This document shows, in pieces, positions 23,657-31,780 of a DNA stretch of 36,734 bases. The notes beneath the pieces are model-generated. The model did no database searches. It worked only from the letters and a program-made list of their open reading frames with translations, and was not told the origin of the DNA. This stretch comes from Candidatus Gugararchaeum adminiculabundum (lineage in GTDB: Archaea > Micrarchaeota > Micrarchaeia > Burarchaeales > Gugararchaeaceae), in the NCBI GenBank assembly GCA_902384795.1, contig CABMDC010000005.1:1-36734 (forward strand), in the 5' to 3' direction. The stretch's first letter is position 1, and each line of letters starts with the position of its first letter. A program made the translations under genes and the position numbers.

Positions 23657-24982
23657 TTATTTAATAAAAGTATCATGCAGCACTCGGGTTGCCAGCTCAA
23701 TCTTATCCTTGTCAATCACGACCGAAATGTTCCTCTCGCTGGCACTCTGCGCAATTGCCACCACGTTGATCTCGGCCTTGGCTAGCGCTCCGAAAATCGC
23801 AGCAGCGGTCCCGACCCTTCCCTTCATTCCGTGCCCGATCACCGCGACCATGCCCAGCCCTTTCTTCACTTCGAAAATCCCGTTTTCCTTGTTCTCGCTC
23901 TTGTGGATTTTCTTCAGGCCCTTTTCAATCAGGCCCGCCCTTTCCTCGTCCACCACTATGGAGATTTCCCCCCCATAGGAGCTTTCGGTGATTGCGAGCG
24001 GGAAAATTTTCATCTGGTCCAGCTCCTTTACCAAATCAGCGAAAATGCTCATCATTTCCTTGTAACCGTGCACGTTCATGATCACGGCCTTTTTCACAGA
24101 GCTGACAATAATATTCTTGGTTTCCTCGCTGGTGACCAGGGTTCCAGGCTCGCTGGAATTGAACGGCTTTATCCTCAGCGGGATTTTCGCCCTCATAGCC
24201 GGCACTACTGATTTCTCAAAAATGACCCTTGACCCGTAGTGCGCAATTTCCAGCGCATCCAAATGATTGATTTCGCGCACAATTTTCGCATTGGGCACAA
24301 TTTTCGGGTCAGCGGTCATCAGTCCGTTCACATCCTTGAAAAGAACGACTTCGCATTTCATCGCCGCGCCAATCACCGTGGCAGTGTAATCGCTTCCGCC
24401 TCTTCCCAAAGTGGTGATGAACCCGTCCTCTGTTTTGCCTACGAATCCAGCAACAATCGGCACTTTATTTCCGCAGGCCGAGATTTTCTCCTTTACCAGC
24501 TGGAGCTTATCTCCGTGCACTGTCGCATTTCCAAAAACCGAATCAGTGATGAAACCCGCGTCCGCGCCATCCAGCGCAATTGCCGGAATCCCAGCATCAT
24601 TCAAGTAACCTGCAACAATTGGCACGACCGCCCTTTCTCCGAATGCGATCACGCGGTCATTAAGTTTCAGCGTAAGCTCGCCTGATTTTTCAATCCCCTC
24701 AAGCGTTCTCTTGAGTTCGGCAATCAGCTGCTTTACCGCCGGCTCCACCTGGCCCCGCGAACCTTTCAAAGTTCCAGCCGCATCCAGGTAAACTTTCTCA
24801 ATTTTGGAAACATCCTGCTTTCCTTCCAGCGCGCACTTCGCGGCGGCCACCAGCTCATCGGTGACTCCCTTGAAGGCAGAGCACACTATGACCGGTTTAT
24901 CGCTGGCTTTCACTATCTCAATCACGCGATGTATGTCTTCCTTTGACTGGAGGCAGCTGCCCCCGATTTTGTAAACTATCAT
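23657..24982 (-). CDS. lysC: aspartate kinase
   Basis: A 441-residue aspartokinase that phosphorylates aspartate at the first step towards threonine, methionine and lysine. Kinase landmarks: N-terminal VYKIGGSCL (family KFGG(T/S)S), a central GERAVVPI region, TLGRGGSDYTAT at 191-201 (ATP/aspartate binding), FKDVNGLMTADP, and HYGSRVIFEKSV. Two ACT-type regulatory domains follow (from about 295, VIMNVHGY; and about 375, VAVIGHGMKGRVGTAA), so feedback inhibition by an end product is expected. Monofunctional, with no homoserine dehydrogenase fusion. It is alone among pathway genes here. Confidence 0.95.
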   Translation of the reverse strand: MIVYKIGGSCLQSKEDIHRVIEIVKASDKPVIVCSAFKGVTDELVAAAKCALEGKQDVSKIEKVYLDAAGTLKGSRGQVEPAVKQLIAELKRTLEGIEKSGELTLKLNDRVIAFGERAVVPIVAGYLNDAGIPAIALDGADAGFITDSVFGNATVHGDKLQLVKEKISACGNKVPIVAGFVGKTEDGFITTLGRGGSDYTATVIGAAMKCEVVLFKDVNGLMTADPKIVPNAKIVREINHLDALEIAHYGSRVIFEKSVVPAMRAKIPLRIKPFNSSEPGTLVTSEETKNIIVSSVKKAVIMNVHGYKEMMSIFADLVKELDQMKIFPLAITESSYGGEISIVVDEERAGLIEKGLKKIHKSENKENGIFEVKKGLGMVAVIGHGMKGRVGTAAAIFGALAKAEINVVAIAQSASERNISVVIDKDKIELATRVLHDTFIK

Positions 24983-25075
24983 AGAATTAACTCCCCACCT
25001 AATTCTACTGCATACTACTTCCGAAGATTACCAATAAAAACCTATTTCGCCAATAGTCAAACGGGTGGTGTTTCT

Positions 25076-25873
25076 ATGGTATTGGCTGAATTAGCATTCT
25101 CTGCGATAATTCTTCTTGCAATCGGCATTCCGATTCTTTTGGCATTCATAAAAATGATCTACCAGTACGAATCCGGAATCGTATTTACCCTAGGAAAATT
25201 CACCGGCGCCCGCGGCCCTGGCATTAACATAATAATCCCGATTTTCCAGGAGCTGCGCAAAGTGGACATGCGCATCAAAACCGTGGACATCCCTAAACAA
25301 GAGGTAATGACCAAGGACAATGTTCCTGTGGCAGTCAACGCAGTGGTCTATTTCCGCGTTGCTTCCCCTGAAAAGGCAATTCTCAAAATCCAGGACTATT
25401 TGTACGCGGTTGCGCAATACGGGCAAACCGCTTTGCGTGATGTCATTGGCAACCAGGAGCTGGACAGCGTTCTTACCGAGCGCGAGAAGCTCGCAACCCT
25501 GATGAAGGAAATAGTTGACAAGGAGACAGAAGAATGGGGCGTTGACATCACTGCCATCAAATTACAAGATATAGAATTGCCAGCAGACATGAAACGCGCC
25601 ATGGCACGGCAGGCGGAAGCCGAGCGAGAGAAAAGGGCAACCATCATCATGAGTGAAGGAGAATTCGCGGCTTCATCAAACCTTTCCAAGGCAGCGGCAG
25701 TTCTTTCCAGCACCCCTGGCGCCTTGCACCTGCGCACATTGCAGACAATTTCAGACGTCAGCACCGAAGAGGGCAACACTGTTTTGTTTGTCACTCCGAT
25801 CGAGGTGCTCAAGTCGCTCGAAAGATTGGGCGGCGGAGTGGGTGCAAGCATCCTGAAAAAATCCGAGAAGTGA
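25076..25873 (+). CDS. SPFH/Band 7 (stomatin-like) membrane protein
   Basis: 265 residues: one N-terminal membrane helix (about 6-28), then the Band 7 domain (YQYESGIVFTLGKF, GPGINIIIPIF, RIKTVDIPKQEVMTKDNVPV, YFRV). A helical, charged stalk follows with the stomatin signature MKRAMARQAEAEREKRA and a C-terminal oligomerisation part. Such proteins form ring assemblies that organise membrane microdomains and often partner a membrane protease (NfeD/STOPP type), which is not found beside it here. The ATG has a GGGTGGTG site 5 nt before it. The TGA stop is 10 bp before rpiA, so the two are one transcript. Confidence 0.93.
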   Translation: MVLAELAFSAIILLAIGIPILLAFIKMIYQYESGIVFTLGKFTGARGPGINIIIPIFQELRKVDMRIKTVDIPKQEVMTKDNVPVAVNAVVYFRVASPEKAILKIQDYLYAVAQYGQTALRDVIGNQELDSVLTEREKLATLMKEIVDKETEEWGVDITAIKLQDIELPADMKRAMARQAEAEREKRATIIMSEGEFAASSNLSKAAAVLSSTPGALHLRTLQTISDVSTEEGNTVLFVTPIEVLKSLERLGGGVGASILKKSEK

Positions 25874-25883
25874 GCTGAAATTC

Positions 25884-26552
25884 ATGGGAAACGCAAAAGA
25901 AAACGCAGCAGCAGGCGCGCTAAAATACGTCAAGCGCAACCAGGTCATCGGGCTTGGCACAGGCAGCACTGCGGTTGAATTCGTGCGCCTCCTGTGCGCC
26001 AAAAACCTTTCGCGCCCGCTGAACATCAAATGCGTTCCAACCAGCTTGGCAACTGAAAAACAGGCTCGCGAAGGCGGCCTTGTAGTGGTCCAGCTCAGCG
26101 AAGTTGACAAAATAGACGTGGCAATTGACGGCGCGGATTCCATTGACAAGGAATCATTCTTTTGCATCAAGGGTTTGGGCGGCGCCCTTACGCGCGAAAA
26201 AGTAATCGCCTACAACTCCAAGAAATTCGTCTTGATCGCGGATGATTCCAAAGTTCGCCCATTGAATTCCACCGTAATTCCAGTTGAAGTGATCCCGTTC
26301 GCAGCGCCATTCGTAAAGCGCACATTGGAAACTAAATTTTCCGCTACCAGCGAACTGCGCCAAAAAGACGGAGCAATTTATGTCACGGACAATGGCAATC
26401 ACATTTTAGACGCCAAATTGGAAGTGAACGCGGCAAACGCGAAATCGCTTGAAAAGAAAATCAATTCCATTCCAGGGGTAGTTGAGAACGGCATCTTTAC
26501 CCGGGTTCACAAAGTGGTAATCGGCACTGTTGATTCCAGCTACGAACTCTAG
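25884..26552 (+). CDS. rpiA: ribose-5-phosphate isomerase A
   Basis: 222 residues, the usual length. Interconverts ribose 5-phosphate and ribulose 5-phosphate. Motifs: GLGTGSTA at 23-30 (phosphate loop), VPTSLATEKQA, IDGADSID with D82 and D85, KGLGGALTREK at 96-106 with the catalytic Glu105, and a C-terminal VENGIFTRVHKVVIG. Complete. It follows the stomatin gene by 10 bp in the same direction. Confidence 0.96.
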   Translation: MGNAKENAAAGALKYVKRNQVIGLGTGSTAVEFVRLLCAKNLSRPLNIKCVPTSLATEKQAREGGLVVVQLSEVDKIDVAIDGADSIDKESFFCIKGLGGALTREKVIAYNSKKFVLIADDSKVRPLNSTVIPVEVIPFAAPFVKRTLETKFSATSELRQKDGAIYVTDNGNHILDAKLEVNAANAKSLEKKINSIPGVVENGIFTRVHKVVIGTVDSSYEL

Positions 26553-26560
26553 GGGTCAAC

Positions 26561-26597
26561 TTTAAATACTCCGAATTCGCAAATTATTTTTGGTGAT
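26561..26597 (+). promoter_or_regulatory. promoter and ribosome site of the small gene at 26603
   Basis: TTTAAATA (26561-26568) with a strong GGTGAT ribosome site (26592-26597), 5 nt before the ATG. The gene thus has its own promoter and a short leader, unlike the many leaderless genes of the window. Confidence 0.5.
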
Positions 26598-26602
26598 TAG
26601 TC

Positions 26603-26965
26603 ATGGCAAACCCACAGGAAGGCATCCTATTCAAACCTAAAGCAGAAGTGTTCGAAGTTCCAAAGACCAAGCAAGCCTATCTCTCCATAGAAAAAGCGGT
26701 CACATTAACTCCGGCGCAACTTCTGAAAATATGGGGGGCAATCAACGCGCTGCCTGCAAAAACAGCGGAAGAAAAGAAAGGAAAAGTTTCACTCCAAGAA
26801 GCATTCAAGCAAATCGTTGATGAACAGAATAAATCCGGCATAGAAAAACCTATTTACAAAGTTGGCAAGGAAAAAGGCGGAATAACTCCAATACCAACCG
26901 AAATACCCACAAAAGGCGGGATTGATTACCTCCCCTACAAAATCAAGAAGAAAGCCCAGGAGTAA
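26603..26965 (+). CDS. hypothetical small basic protein (120 aa)
   Basis: A Lys-rich (about one residue in six) soluble protein. The N-terminus is extended (GILFKPKAEVFEVPKTKQ); a helical centre (TPAQLLKIWGAINALPAKTAEEKKG) leads to a Gly/Pro/Ile-rich C-terminus (GGITPIPTEIPTKGGIDYLPYKIKKK). No family recognised and no membrane segment. A strong ribosome site suggests good expression. Ends about 25 bp from a convergent gene. Confidence 0.75.
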   Translation: MANPQEGILFKPKAEVFEVPKTKQAYLSIEKAVTLTPAQLLKIWGAINALPAKTAEEKKGKVSLQEAFKQIVDEQNKSGIEKPIYKVGKEKGGITPIPTEIPTKGGIDYLPYKIKKKAQE

Positions 26966-26990
26966 ACTTAATTTTCCTAATTTTTATTTT

Positions 26991-27290
26991 TCATTTTGCT
27001 ACTTCGCTAAGCCGACCCATGCTCTTGAAATAATTCTGGGCCGCTTTATCCCCCTTGCTCGCCCGCTTCCTTAGCATCTTCATCGCAGCTCGCCATTCCC
27101 TGTCGTTGCCCGTAGTTTTTGCGATTTCTATCAGCATTAGCGAACTCTTGTTTTTCCCAGCAAGGTCCAGGTTATCAATAATCCTGCAGCCGAAACTGCA
27201 GAAAGCATTCTCCAAAAAAGCGCAAACCATGGGGTGCCTTGCGGAAAAAATCGTAGCCCTTGAATTTCTGTCAGTCTGAATATTAGCCAT
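26991..27290 (-). CDS. hypothetical protein (99 aa)
   Basis: A small soluble protein starting MANIQTDRNSRATIF, with three Cys (MVCAF, AFCSFGC) and a basic helical second half (REWRAAMKMLRKRASKGDKAAQNYF) that may be repeat-like or nucleic-acid binding. ATG 27290 is chosen for its AGGTG ribosome site 5 nt before it and because it directly follows the previous gene; the longer frame to 27383 would overlap that gene. It is probably in one operon with the membrane protein upstream. No family recognised. Confidence 0.65.
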   Translation of the reverse strand: MANIQTDRNSRATIFSARHPMVCAFLENAFCSFGCRIIDNLDLAGKNKSSLMLIEIAKTTGNDREWRAAMKMLRKRASKGDKAAQNYFKSMGRLSEVAK

Positions 27291-27297
27291 TTGGCAC

Positions 27298-28677
27298 CTA
27301 TCTCCTAATAGTGGGCCTTTCCCCGGCCTGAATCTGTCCCCTCTGAACCGGAGCAATAGTTTTAGCGGCCCTTTCAAAATCAATCGGCTTTCTTTTTATT
27401 GCTTCAAAATCTGGCAGGCGAGTATCTCCGCTAATAGAAGCAATTTTCTTGGACGGAGGCATCAAGTCTTTTTTGCAGTCCTTTGCCTCAACCAGGTCCA
27501 TCGCGCATCCAAGTTTCTCTACCTGCACTTCAATAGTCTCATCTTCTTTTTTCGGATATTTGTCGTACTCATTTGAGATTGCGCCTACACAAACTCCGAA
27601 CAAGATTACCGGGCTAAGTATCAATAGCATTGCAATTTCTCCCGCCCCGATTCCGAAATCAAACAAGCCCGGCCCGTTCATGCGTCTCATTTCTCTTGCA
27701 AGCTCGCGCCTCATGCTTGGTTTCATGTACCCGGGTCTGCTCCTTCTCCTTGTCCTCGCGTTATCCTCCACTGTTTCATACCAATTCGTGATTCTCTCCA
27801 CTATCGTTTCTTTTCTAACAAGCCCTTTCCATTCGGTTCTCGCCTCTGCAGGAGAATTGGCAAAATTAAACTCATACGCCCTGTTGCTCAGCTTGTCCAT
27901 CATCCATGAGCCAGCGTTGTTCACCAGCCCCTCTGCAAATGCCAGAGCCATTCCGAGATAATGCGGGCCTATGTTCACTGTTGCGGAAACGCATGACCAG
28001 ACAAAAAAAGCCATTTCCGCCATCTTAAACTGGTTAGTGTATTTCAAAGAAAAGCCGCGGTATCCCTGTAGCATCTTGGTTGAAAGTGGCAAGCGGCTGT
28101 GCTTCAGTATCTGCAAAGCTTTGCTTGATTTTACGCTGATGTGCTCTTTCTTCAGCATCCTCACATAATCCTTCCTTATGCCCAGAAGAAGTTTTTCACA
28201 CGCATAAAATGAATCAAAAGAATTCTTGATCTCCGTGTTCGGAATTTCCCCTCTTTCAATTTTCGCCTTGGTCCCATCATCCGTCGCATCTTCAAGAATT
28301 TTCAGCTGGTTTAGCAATTCTGTGATTTTCCCCTGCGTCCTTTGGTTATCACTTTGTTTCATCAATTCCAGCTCATACTGGAGTGTGCTCACAAAAACTC
28401 TAATCGATTCAAGGTAGATTTCAGAGAATTGTTCAAATTTCGCAATAACATCCGGCAAATGGTGCTTCGGCCTTATGATGAACTGAAAGCCAACCGAAGC
28501 CATGAAATTCAAAAGTTCGTCCCTGTATTCTCTCCTGGCTATTTCCAGCGTGTCTCCTATTTGTTTCGCATCCAGCCCACTAAGGATCACTATCTTTTTC
28601 TCATGGGGCACCCTAGCAACAGTTTCATTCAAAGTTTCGAGCGCCTCGCGCTCCAGAATAATCATTCCTTTTCCCAC
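27298..28677 (-). CDS. orphan membrane-anchored protein (459 aa)
   Basis: Residues 1-215 are soluble, mostly helical and charged. They open with a small alpha/beta-like stretch (VARVPHEKKIVILSGLDAKQIG) that hints at a signalling or sensor fold. Hydrophobic segments lie near 220-252 and 341-366, separated by a basic loop (RTRRRSRPGY). The C-terminal ~90 residues are soluble and Lys/Pro-rich. No family recognised. The GTG start at 28677 is used; ATG 28665 with GGGAAAAGGA before it is equally possible. It is more A+T-rich than the metabolic genes around it. It seems to be the first gene of a two-gene unit with the 99-residue protein. Confidence 0.8.
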   Translation of the reverse strand: MGKGMIILEREALETLNETVARVPHEKKIVILSGLDAKQIGDTLEIARREYRDELLNFMASVGFQFIIRPKHHLPDVIAKFEQFSEIYLESIRVFVSTLQYELELMKQSDNQRTQGKITELLNQLKILEDATDDGTKAKIERGEIPNTEIKNSFDSFYACEKLLLGIRKDYVRMLKKEHISVKSSKALQILKHSRLPLSTKMLQGYRGFSLKYTNQFKMAEMAFFVWSCVSATVNIGPHYLGMALAFAEGLVNNAGSWMMDKLSNRAYEFNFANSPAEARTEWKGLVRKETIVERITNWYETVEDNARTRRRSRPGYMKPSMRRELAREMRRMNGPGLFDFGIGAGEIAMLLILSPVILFGVCVGAISNEYDKYPKKEDETIEVQVEKLGCAMDLVEAKDCKKDLMPPSKKIASISGDTRLPDFEAIKRKPIDFERAAKTIAPVQRGQIQAGERPTIRR

Positions 28678-28787
28678 ATCAATGCCCCACTTTTATGCCT
28701 AAGAATTATGCCTCTGCGCCTATTTAAGTGTTTCCATTAGTGGCTAGGTGTGTTACTCTCTCCGAGGATAAGAAAAACTCTTGAGGC

Positions 28788-28869
28788 GGGGGGCGTTTAA
28801 GCATAAGATTCGTGTGGGAGGTGAATTATGGCTGAACCGCCCCCAGCCCGCAAGTATGATGATGGATAA
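28788..28869 (+). other. possible 13-codon ORF with strong ribosome site, and a G/C-rich inverted repeat
   Basis: GGGAGGTGA (28816-28824) is followed after 3 nt by an ATG at 28828 and 13 codons (MAEPPPARKYDDG) ending in TAA at 28867-28869. GGGGGGCGTT (28788-28797) and AACCGCCCCC (28835-28844) can pair at 8 of 10 positions, enclosing the ribosome site and start. TTTAAGC (28796-28802) is a possible TATA element. It may be a leader peptide, a tiny protein, or the remnant of a gene start. Nothing longer is open after it. Confidence 0.3.
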
Positions 28870-28889
28870 CTCCCTACCCATCCGATGAT

Positions 28890-29405
28890 TCAATGGTCAT
28901 TCTTTGAAATGTACACTACTTTCTTCCCTGCCTGGCTCTTCTGCAACAGGCCCATTGAATGCAATCGTGAAAGCCGCGAACTTGCCGCATTCTTCCCCTT
29001 GTACTTGAATTTTTCGCGCACCTGCTCGGCGTCCGCGCCGCCCGTCTCTTCGATGAAATCCATAATCTTCATGTCTATTTCTGGAAGAATGGTTGGCGGC
29101 CTGGGGGCTGGTCGGCCCCCCGCAGCCTCTACTTTTGCCAACCGTTCTGCCAGTAAATCAAGCTTCGCGTTAATGTTTCCAAGAATCCTATTCATGTTCT
29201 CGCGCTCCGTGGTCACCTTGTACATGAGCCCTGCGATAAACAGCGGATCCTTGAACTTTTCCGCAACTCTTGCTATCTCATTTCTTATTTCCCCTACCTC
29301 TGATTCTACGGGCTGGTCGCTTGCCCCGGTAAGCTTAAATACATCCTGACTCTTATTTTTGGGTTTGTCTTGTGATTCCATCACTGACATCTCCACAATC
29401 ATCAT
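28890..29405 (-). CDS. coiled-coil and winged-helix DNA-binding protein
   Basis: 171 residues. A short disordered N-terminus, a helical part with a coiled coil at ~40-95 (NRILGNINAKLDLLAERLAKVE), a Pro-rich hinge (GRPAPRPPTILPE), and a C-terminal winged helix from ~108. The winged helix reads as helices IMDFIEE, DAEQVREKF and AASSRLSRLHSMGLL and a wing KVVYISK. The coiled coil probably dimerises it. The first ATG (29405) lies inside a TCATGA palindrome; ATG 29381 with GGAG upstream is a reasonable alternative start. Four such palindromes lie at and before the start, so autoregulation is likely. Target genes unknown. Confidence 0.82.
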   Translation of the reverse strand: MMIVEMSVMESQDKPKNKSQDVFKLTGASDQPVESEVGEIRNEIARVAEKFKDPLFIAGLMYKVTTERENMNRILGNINAKLDLLAERLAKVEAAGGRPAPRPPTILPEIDMKIMDFIEETGGADAEQVREKFKYKGKNAASSRLSRLHSMGLLQKSQAGKKVVYISKNDH

Positions 29406-29470
29406 GATCTTGACTTTCTGTCATGATCGAATCATGATAGTCATGATATTGTCGACATAACATTTATAAA
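29402..29470 (-). promoter_or_regulatory. TCATGA palindrome array and TATA box of the winged-helix gene
   Basis: Four TCATGA palindromes lie at 29402, 29421, 29432 and 29441 (first base), most extended to (A/G)TCATGAT. The TATA-like TTTATAAA is at 29463-29470. The expected transcription start, about 25 nt further along the minus strand (near 29438), falls among the palindromes. The irregular spacing (19, 11 and 9 bp) suggests cooperative binding rather than a simple repeat. Confidence 0.6.
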
Positions 29471-29633
29471 CCCATCGACCTTGGGCTGTTTTTCCGTCGT
29501 AATCCTCTCCCCAAAACTAGCCAAAAACACATCATTTCTAGCCCATTTCCCCGCGCCCCCTGCGCCCAATCCGTGCTTTTTCATCAGGTTTTTATATCCT
29601 CTACCACTAAACCCTAGCGTGTCTCCCGATCCC

Positions 29634-30458
29634 ATGGCTCTTATCCGGCTAAAATCCAGCCAAACAATCTCCCCCGCAGATGCGTACGCCCTTCTGGCAG
29701 CTGCCAGGGGAAAATCATGTCAGGATTGCAATGGATTCTGGCGAAGCCCCTTTCCAATTACCGCCGCTGTCCGGGATTTTCTAACTGCCCACCCGCTTCC
29801 AGCCAAGCCCGAAGGCAGGATTTCACCTGCTCCCCGGGACCTATACTGCCTATCCATGAGCGCATTAACCAACCTGTTCAATGAGCCAATCTCCAATGAA
29901 GAAATAGTTTCTTTTGCCAAAAATCATCCCCTGCTCAGCAAATCAAAAATTCATCCCAATGATTCGGACGCGTTTTATTCAGTCACCATGGCAAACGCCC
30001 TCCTGGGCTATTCCCCCTGCCATGTTATCGAAAAGTTTGGTCTCCATGAGCAGTCCCTCCCGGAAAAAAGGTCCAATGCCAAATACGTTTCTGCAAGGAA
30101 ATTGCTCGAGCTTTGCGTTCTGCGCGAGCGTTTCCTTCCTCCAAAGAGCGAGTGCATCTCCTGCACCGCCCTGCTCCAAAAATTAGGAATACCCAGTTTC
30201 CAAAGCAAAGAGCTCAGGGCCCTGCTGCTAAACACCAGCAAAGCATGGCAGCACCAGGCTTTTGGGGACGTTCACCGGGCAGAACTGGGAGAAGGCGCAA
30301 ACAAAATCACAATCAATTTTTTCAAGGACTTCCTGCAAGAGGGCAAGCTATACGTTTTCCAAAGCGATATCGAAGAAAATTTTGCGCATTTCCTGGCAGC
30401 ATTAAGGGAAAACGGTTTCATCCCAACGAATCTCAAGTTCTCTTTTAGCAACCTTTAA
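29634..30458 (+). CDS. orphan protein (274 aa)
   Basis: A soluble protein starting MALIRLKSSQTISPADAY. It has a CxxC pair (KSCQDCNGFW) near residues 28-33 and later Cys residues (LELCVLRERF, ECISCTALL) that could form a metal site, but the spacing fits no motif I know. Mostly helical. ATG 29634 is chosen: TTTATATC lies about 37 nt upstream, while the open frame before it (to 29481) is Pro-rich, overlaps the divergent promoter and looks non-coding. It is divergent from the winged-helix regulator and upstream of the PIN-like module, whose own TATA-like box overlaps this gene's stop. Function unknown. Confidence 0.78.
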   Translation: MALIRLKSSQTISPADAYALLAAARGKSCQDCNGFWRSPFPITAAVRDFLTAHPLPAKPEGRISPAPRDLYCLSMSALTNLFNEPISNEEIVSFAKNHPLLSKSKIHPNDSDAFYSVTMANALLGYSPCHVIEKFGLHEQSLPEKRSNAKYVSARKLLELCVLRERFLPPKSECISCTALLQKLGIPSFQSKELRALLLNTSKAWQHQAFGDVHRAELGEGANKITINFFKDFLQEGKLYVFQSDIEENFAHFLAALRENGFIPTNLKFSFSNL

Positions 30459-30482
30459 ATCCTCCGGCGCCGTGATTCTTCC

Positions 30483-31034
30483 ATGTCCCTGACTCCCGCC
30501 AGCGCGATTGCGAGCATCCTCGCCTCATTCAACAAGCGCAATGTGGGGGACTTAAGGCGCATAAACGACGAATGCATAGAGGAATACGCCATAACCGAAG
30601 GCCAGGTCTACCTGGAGCTTTCCATCCTCTCCTATTCCTTTGCCAAAATAGTCGGCAAGCCCCGCTACTGGGACAGCCCCAAGCGGATGAACTACATGAA
30701 AAAAATGAGCTCCAGCATTGCCGAGCTTTCCATCGAGCTCAGGTCAATTCCCGATGATATCGCTGCGAAAAAAATCGTTTCCATCCTCAAGAGCGTCGAG
30801 CACCTGGACCAGAGCGACCAAAGGTACGTACGCTCATTGGAGGCAAAAGCGCGGCTGAAAATCGCCTCCATACTTTACGCGAAAGGGCTCTCGCTTTCCA
30901 AGGCGGTGGAAATGACCGGGGCCGACAAGCGCGACCTGATGGAATTCTCAGGCGCCACAACCATGTTCGACCGCGCAAGCACAGGAAGAAAATTCACGGA
31001 GAGGCTGAAAGATGCAAGAAAAATTTTTACCTAA
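30483..31034 (+). CDS. probable antitoxin-like partner of a PIN-like protein
   Basis: 183 residues, helical. Residues ~128-158 (ILYAKGLSLSKAVEMTGADKRDLMEF) resemble the helix-turn-helix of UPF0175-type antitoxins, where a similar GK-S-L-KA-E-G stretch binds DNA. The C-terminal tail (TGRKFTERLKDARKIF) is basic and amphipathic, as in antitoxin tails that wrap a toxin. Its 3' end overlaps the next gene by 23 nt, so translation is coupled. TTTAAAT ends about 22 nt before the ATG, giving the pair its own leaderless promoter. The antitoxin role is inferred from gene pairing and the helix-turn-helix. The ~120-residue N-terminal region is larger than in known small antitoxins and matches nothing I recognise. 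Confidence 0.7.
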   Translation: MSLTPASAIASILASFNKRNVGDLRRINDECIEEYAITEGQVYLELSILSYSFAKIVGKPRYWDSPKRMNYMKKMSSSIAELSIELRSIPDDIAAKKIVSILKSVEHLDQSDQRYVRSLEAKARLKIASILYAKGLSLSKAVEMTGADKRDLMEFSGATTMFDRASTGRKFTERLKDARKIFT

Positions 31035-31725
31035 CTTCCACCCCGATTCGCTGGTGTGCGACTCGAGCTCGCTCATCTCGCTAGCCGAGTCCTGCTTTGT
31101 CAAGGTTTTCTACATGCTTGCGGACCATTCCAAGGGAAGGTTCCTGCTCCCGTCCGGAGTCGAATATGAGTGCATCTCCTACCCGCTCCAGTCCAAGAAT
31201 CATGCGCTTTCCGCAGTGCGGTTGAAGCGCGCAGTGAACGACGGGAAGTTCTCGGTTGTTGACACCGGCCAGCTCCAGCACCTTACGGACGAGATACGGA
31301 ATGCGGGCAACAGCGTTTTCCTTTTGCGCGGCCATCCGCTCAAAATAATCCAGCAGGGCGAATGCGAAATGCTCGCGCTTGCGCACGCCGCAGGATTGCG
31401 CTACTGCCTGATTGATGAGCGTACGACCCGTATGTTAGTTGAAGACCCCAAGGGGGTGAAAGAGCACCTGGCAGCGGAGTTCCACACGCGCATAGACCTG
31501 GACCATAGGGCGCTTTTCACATTCCAGCAATACACAAAAGGAATAGCATTCATCCGCTCCTGCGAGCTGGTCGCGCGCGCCTATGAGCTCGGCTATTTCG
31601 AGAATTACGGCGAAATCAAGAACAGCGCTTTCGAGGCCGCAATGAACAAGGTGAAAATTTCCGGGTGCAGCATCATGTCCCAGGAAGTGGACGACTACGT
31701 CCGCTACATGACCAAGAAGCAATAG
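31012..31725 (+). CDS. PIN-like domain protein (possible RNase toxin)
   Basis: 237 residues. The first ~150 carry the PIN acidic pattern: D17 in LVCDSSSLISLAE, acidic residues in QQGECEMLALAHAAG (E117, E119), and D135 in RYCLIDERTTRMLVED. The segment between them (about 45-110) is longer than in small VapC toxins. A C-terminal extension of ~85 residues (from FHTRIDLDHRALF) is helical and unassigned. PIN proteins are Mg-dependent endoribonucleases, often toxins paired with an upstream antitoxin; here the upstream gene overlaps by 23 nt. Alternatives are a housekeeping PIN nuclease or a defence component. No experiment-like evidence is available from sequence. Confidence 0.78.
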   Translation: MQEKFLPNFHPDSLVCDSSSLISLAESCFVKVFYMLADHSKGRFLLPSGVEYECISYPLQSKNHALSAVRLKRAVNDGKFSVVDTGQLQHLTDEIRNAGNSVFLLRGHPLKIIQQGECEMLALAHAAGLRYCLIDERTTRMLVEDPKGVKEHLAAEFHTRIDLDHRALFTFQQYTKGIAFIRSCELVARAYELGYFENYGEIKNSAFEAAMNKVKISGCSIMSQEVDDYVRYMTKKQ

Positions 31726-31780
31726 CCGCAAAACCAAGAAATAAATAGGAATAAAACTCTGCCCACACCAATTCTTCTTC

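Noticed and set aside
29481-29633. Upstream extension of the orphan gene at 29634
   Set aside because: Pro-rich, overlaps the promoter region of the divergent regulator, and the ATG at 29634 has a TATA-like box at workable distance.
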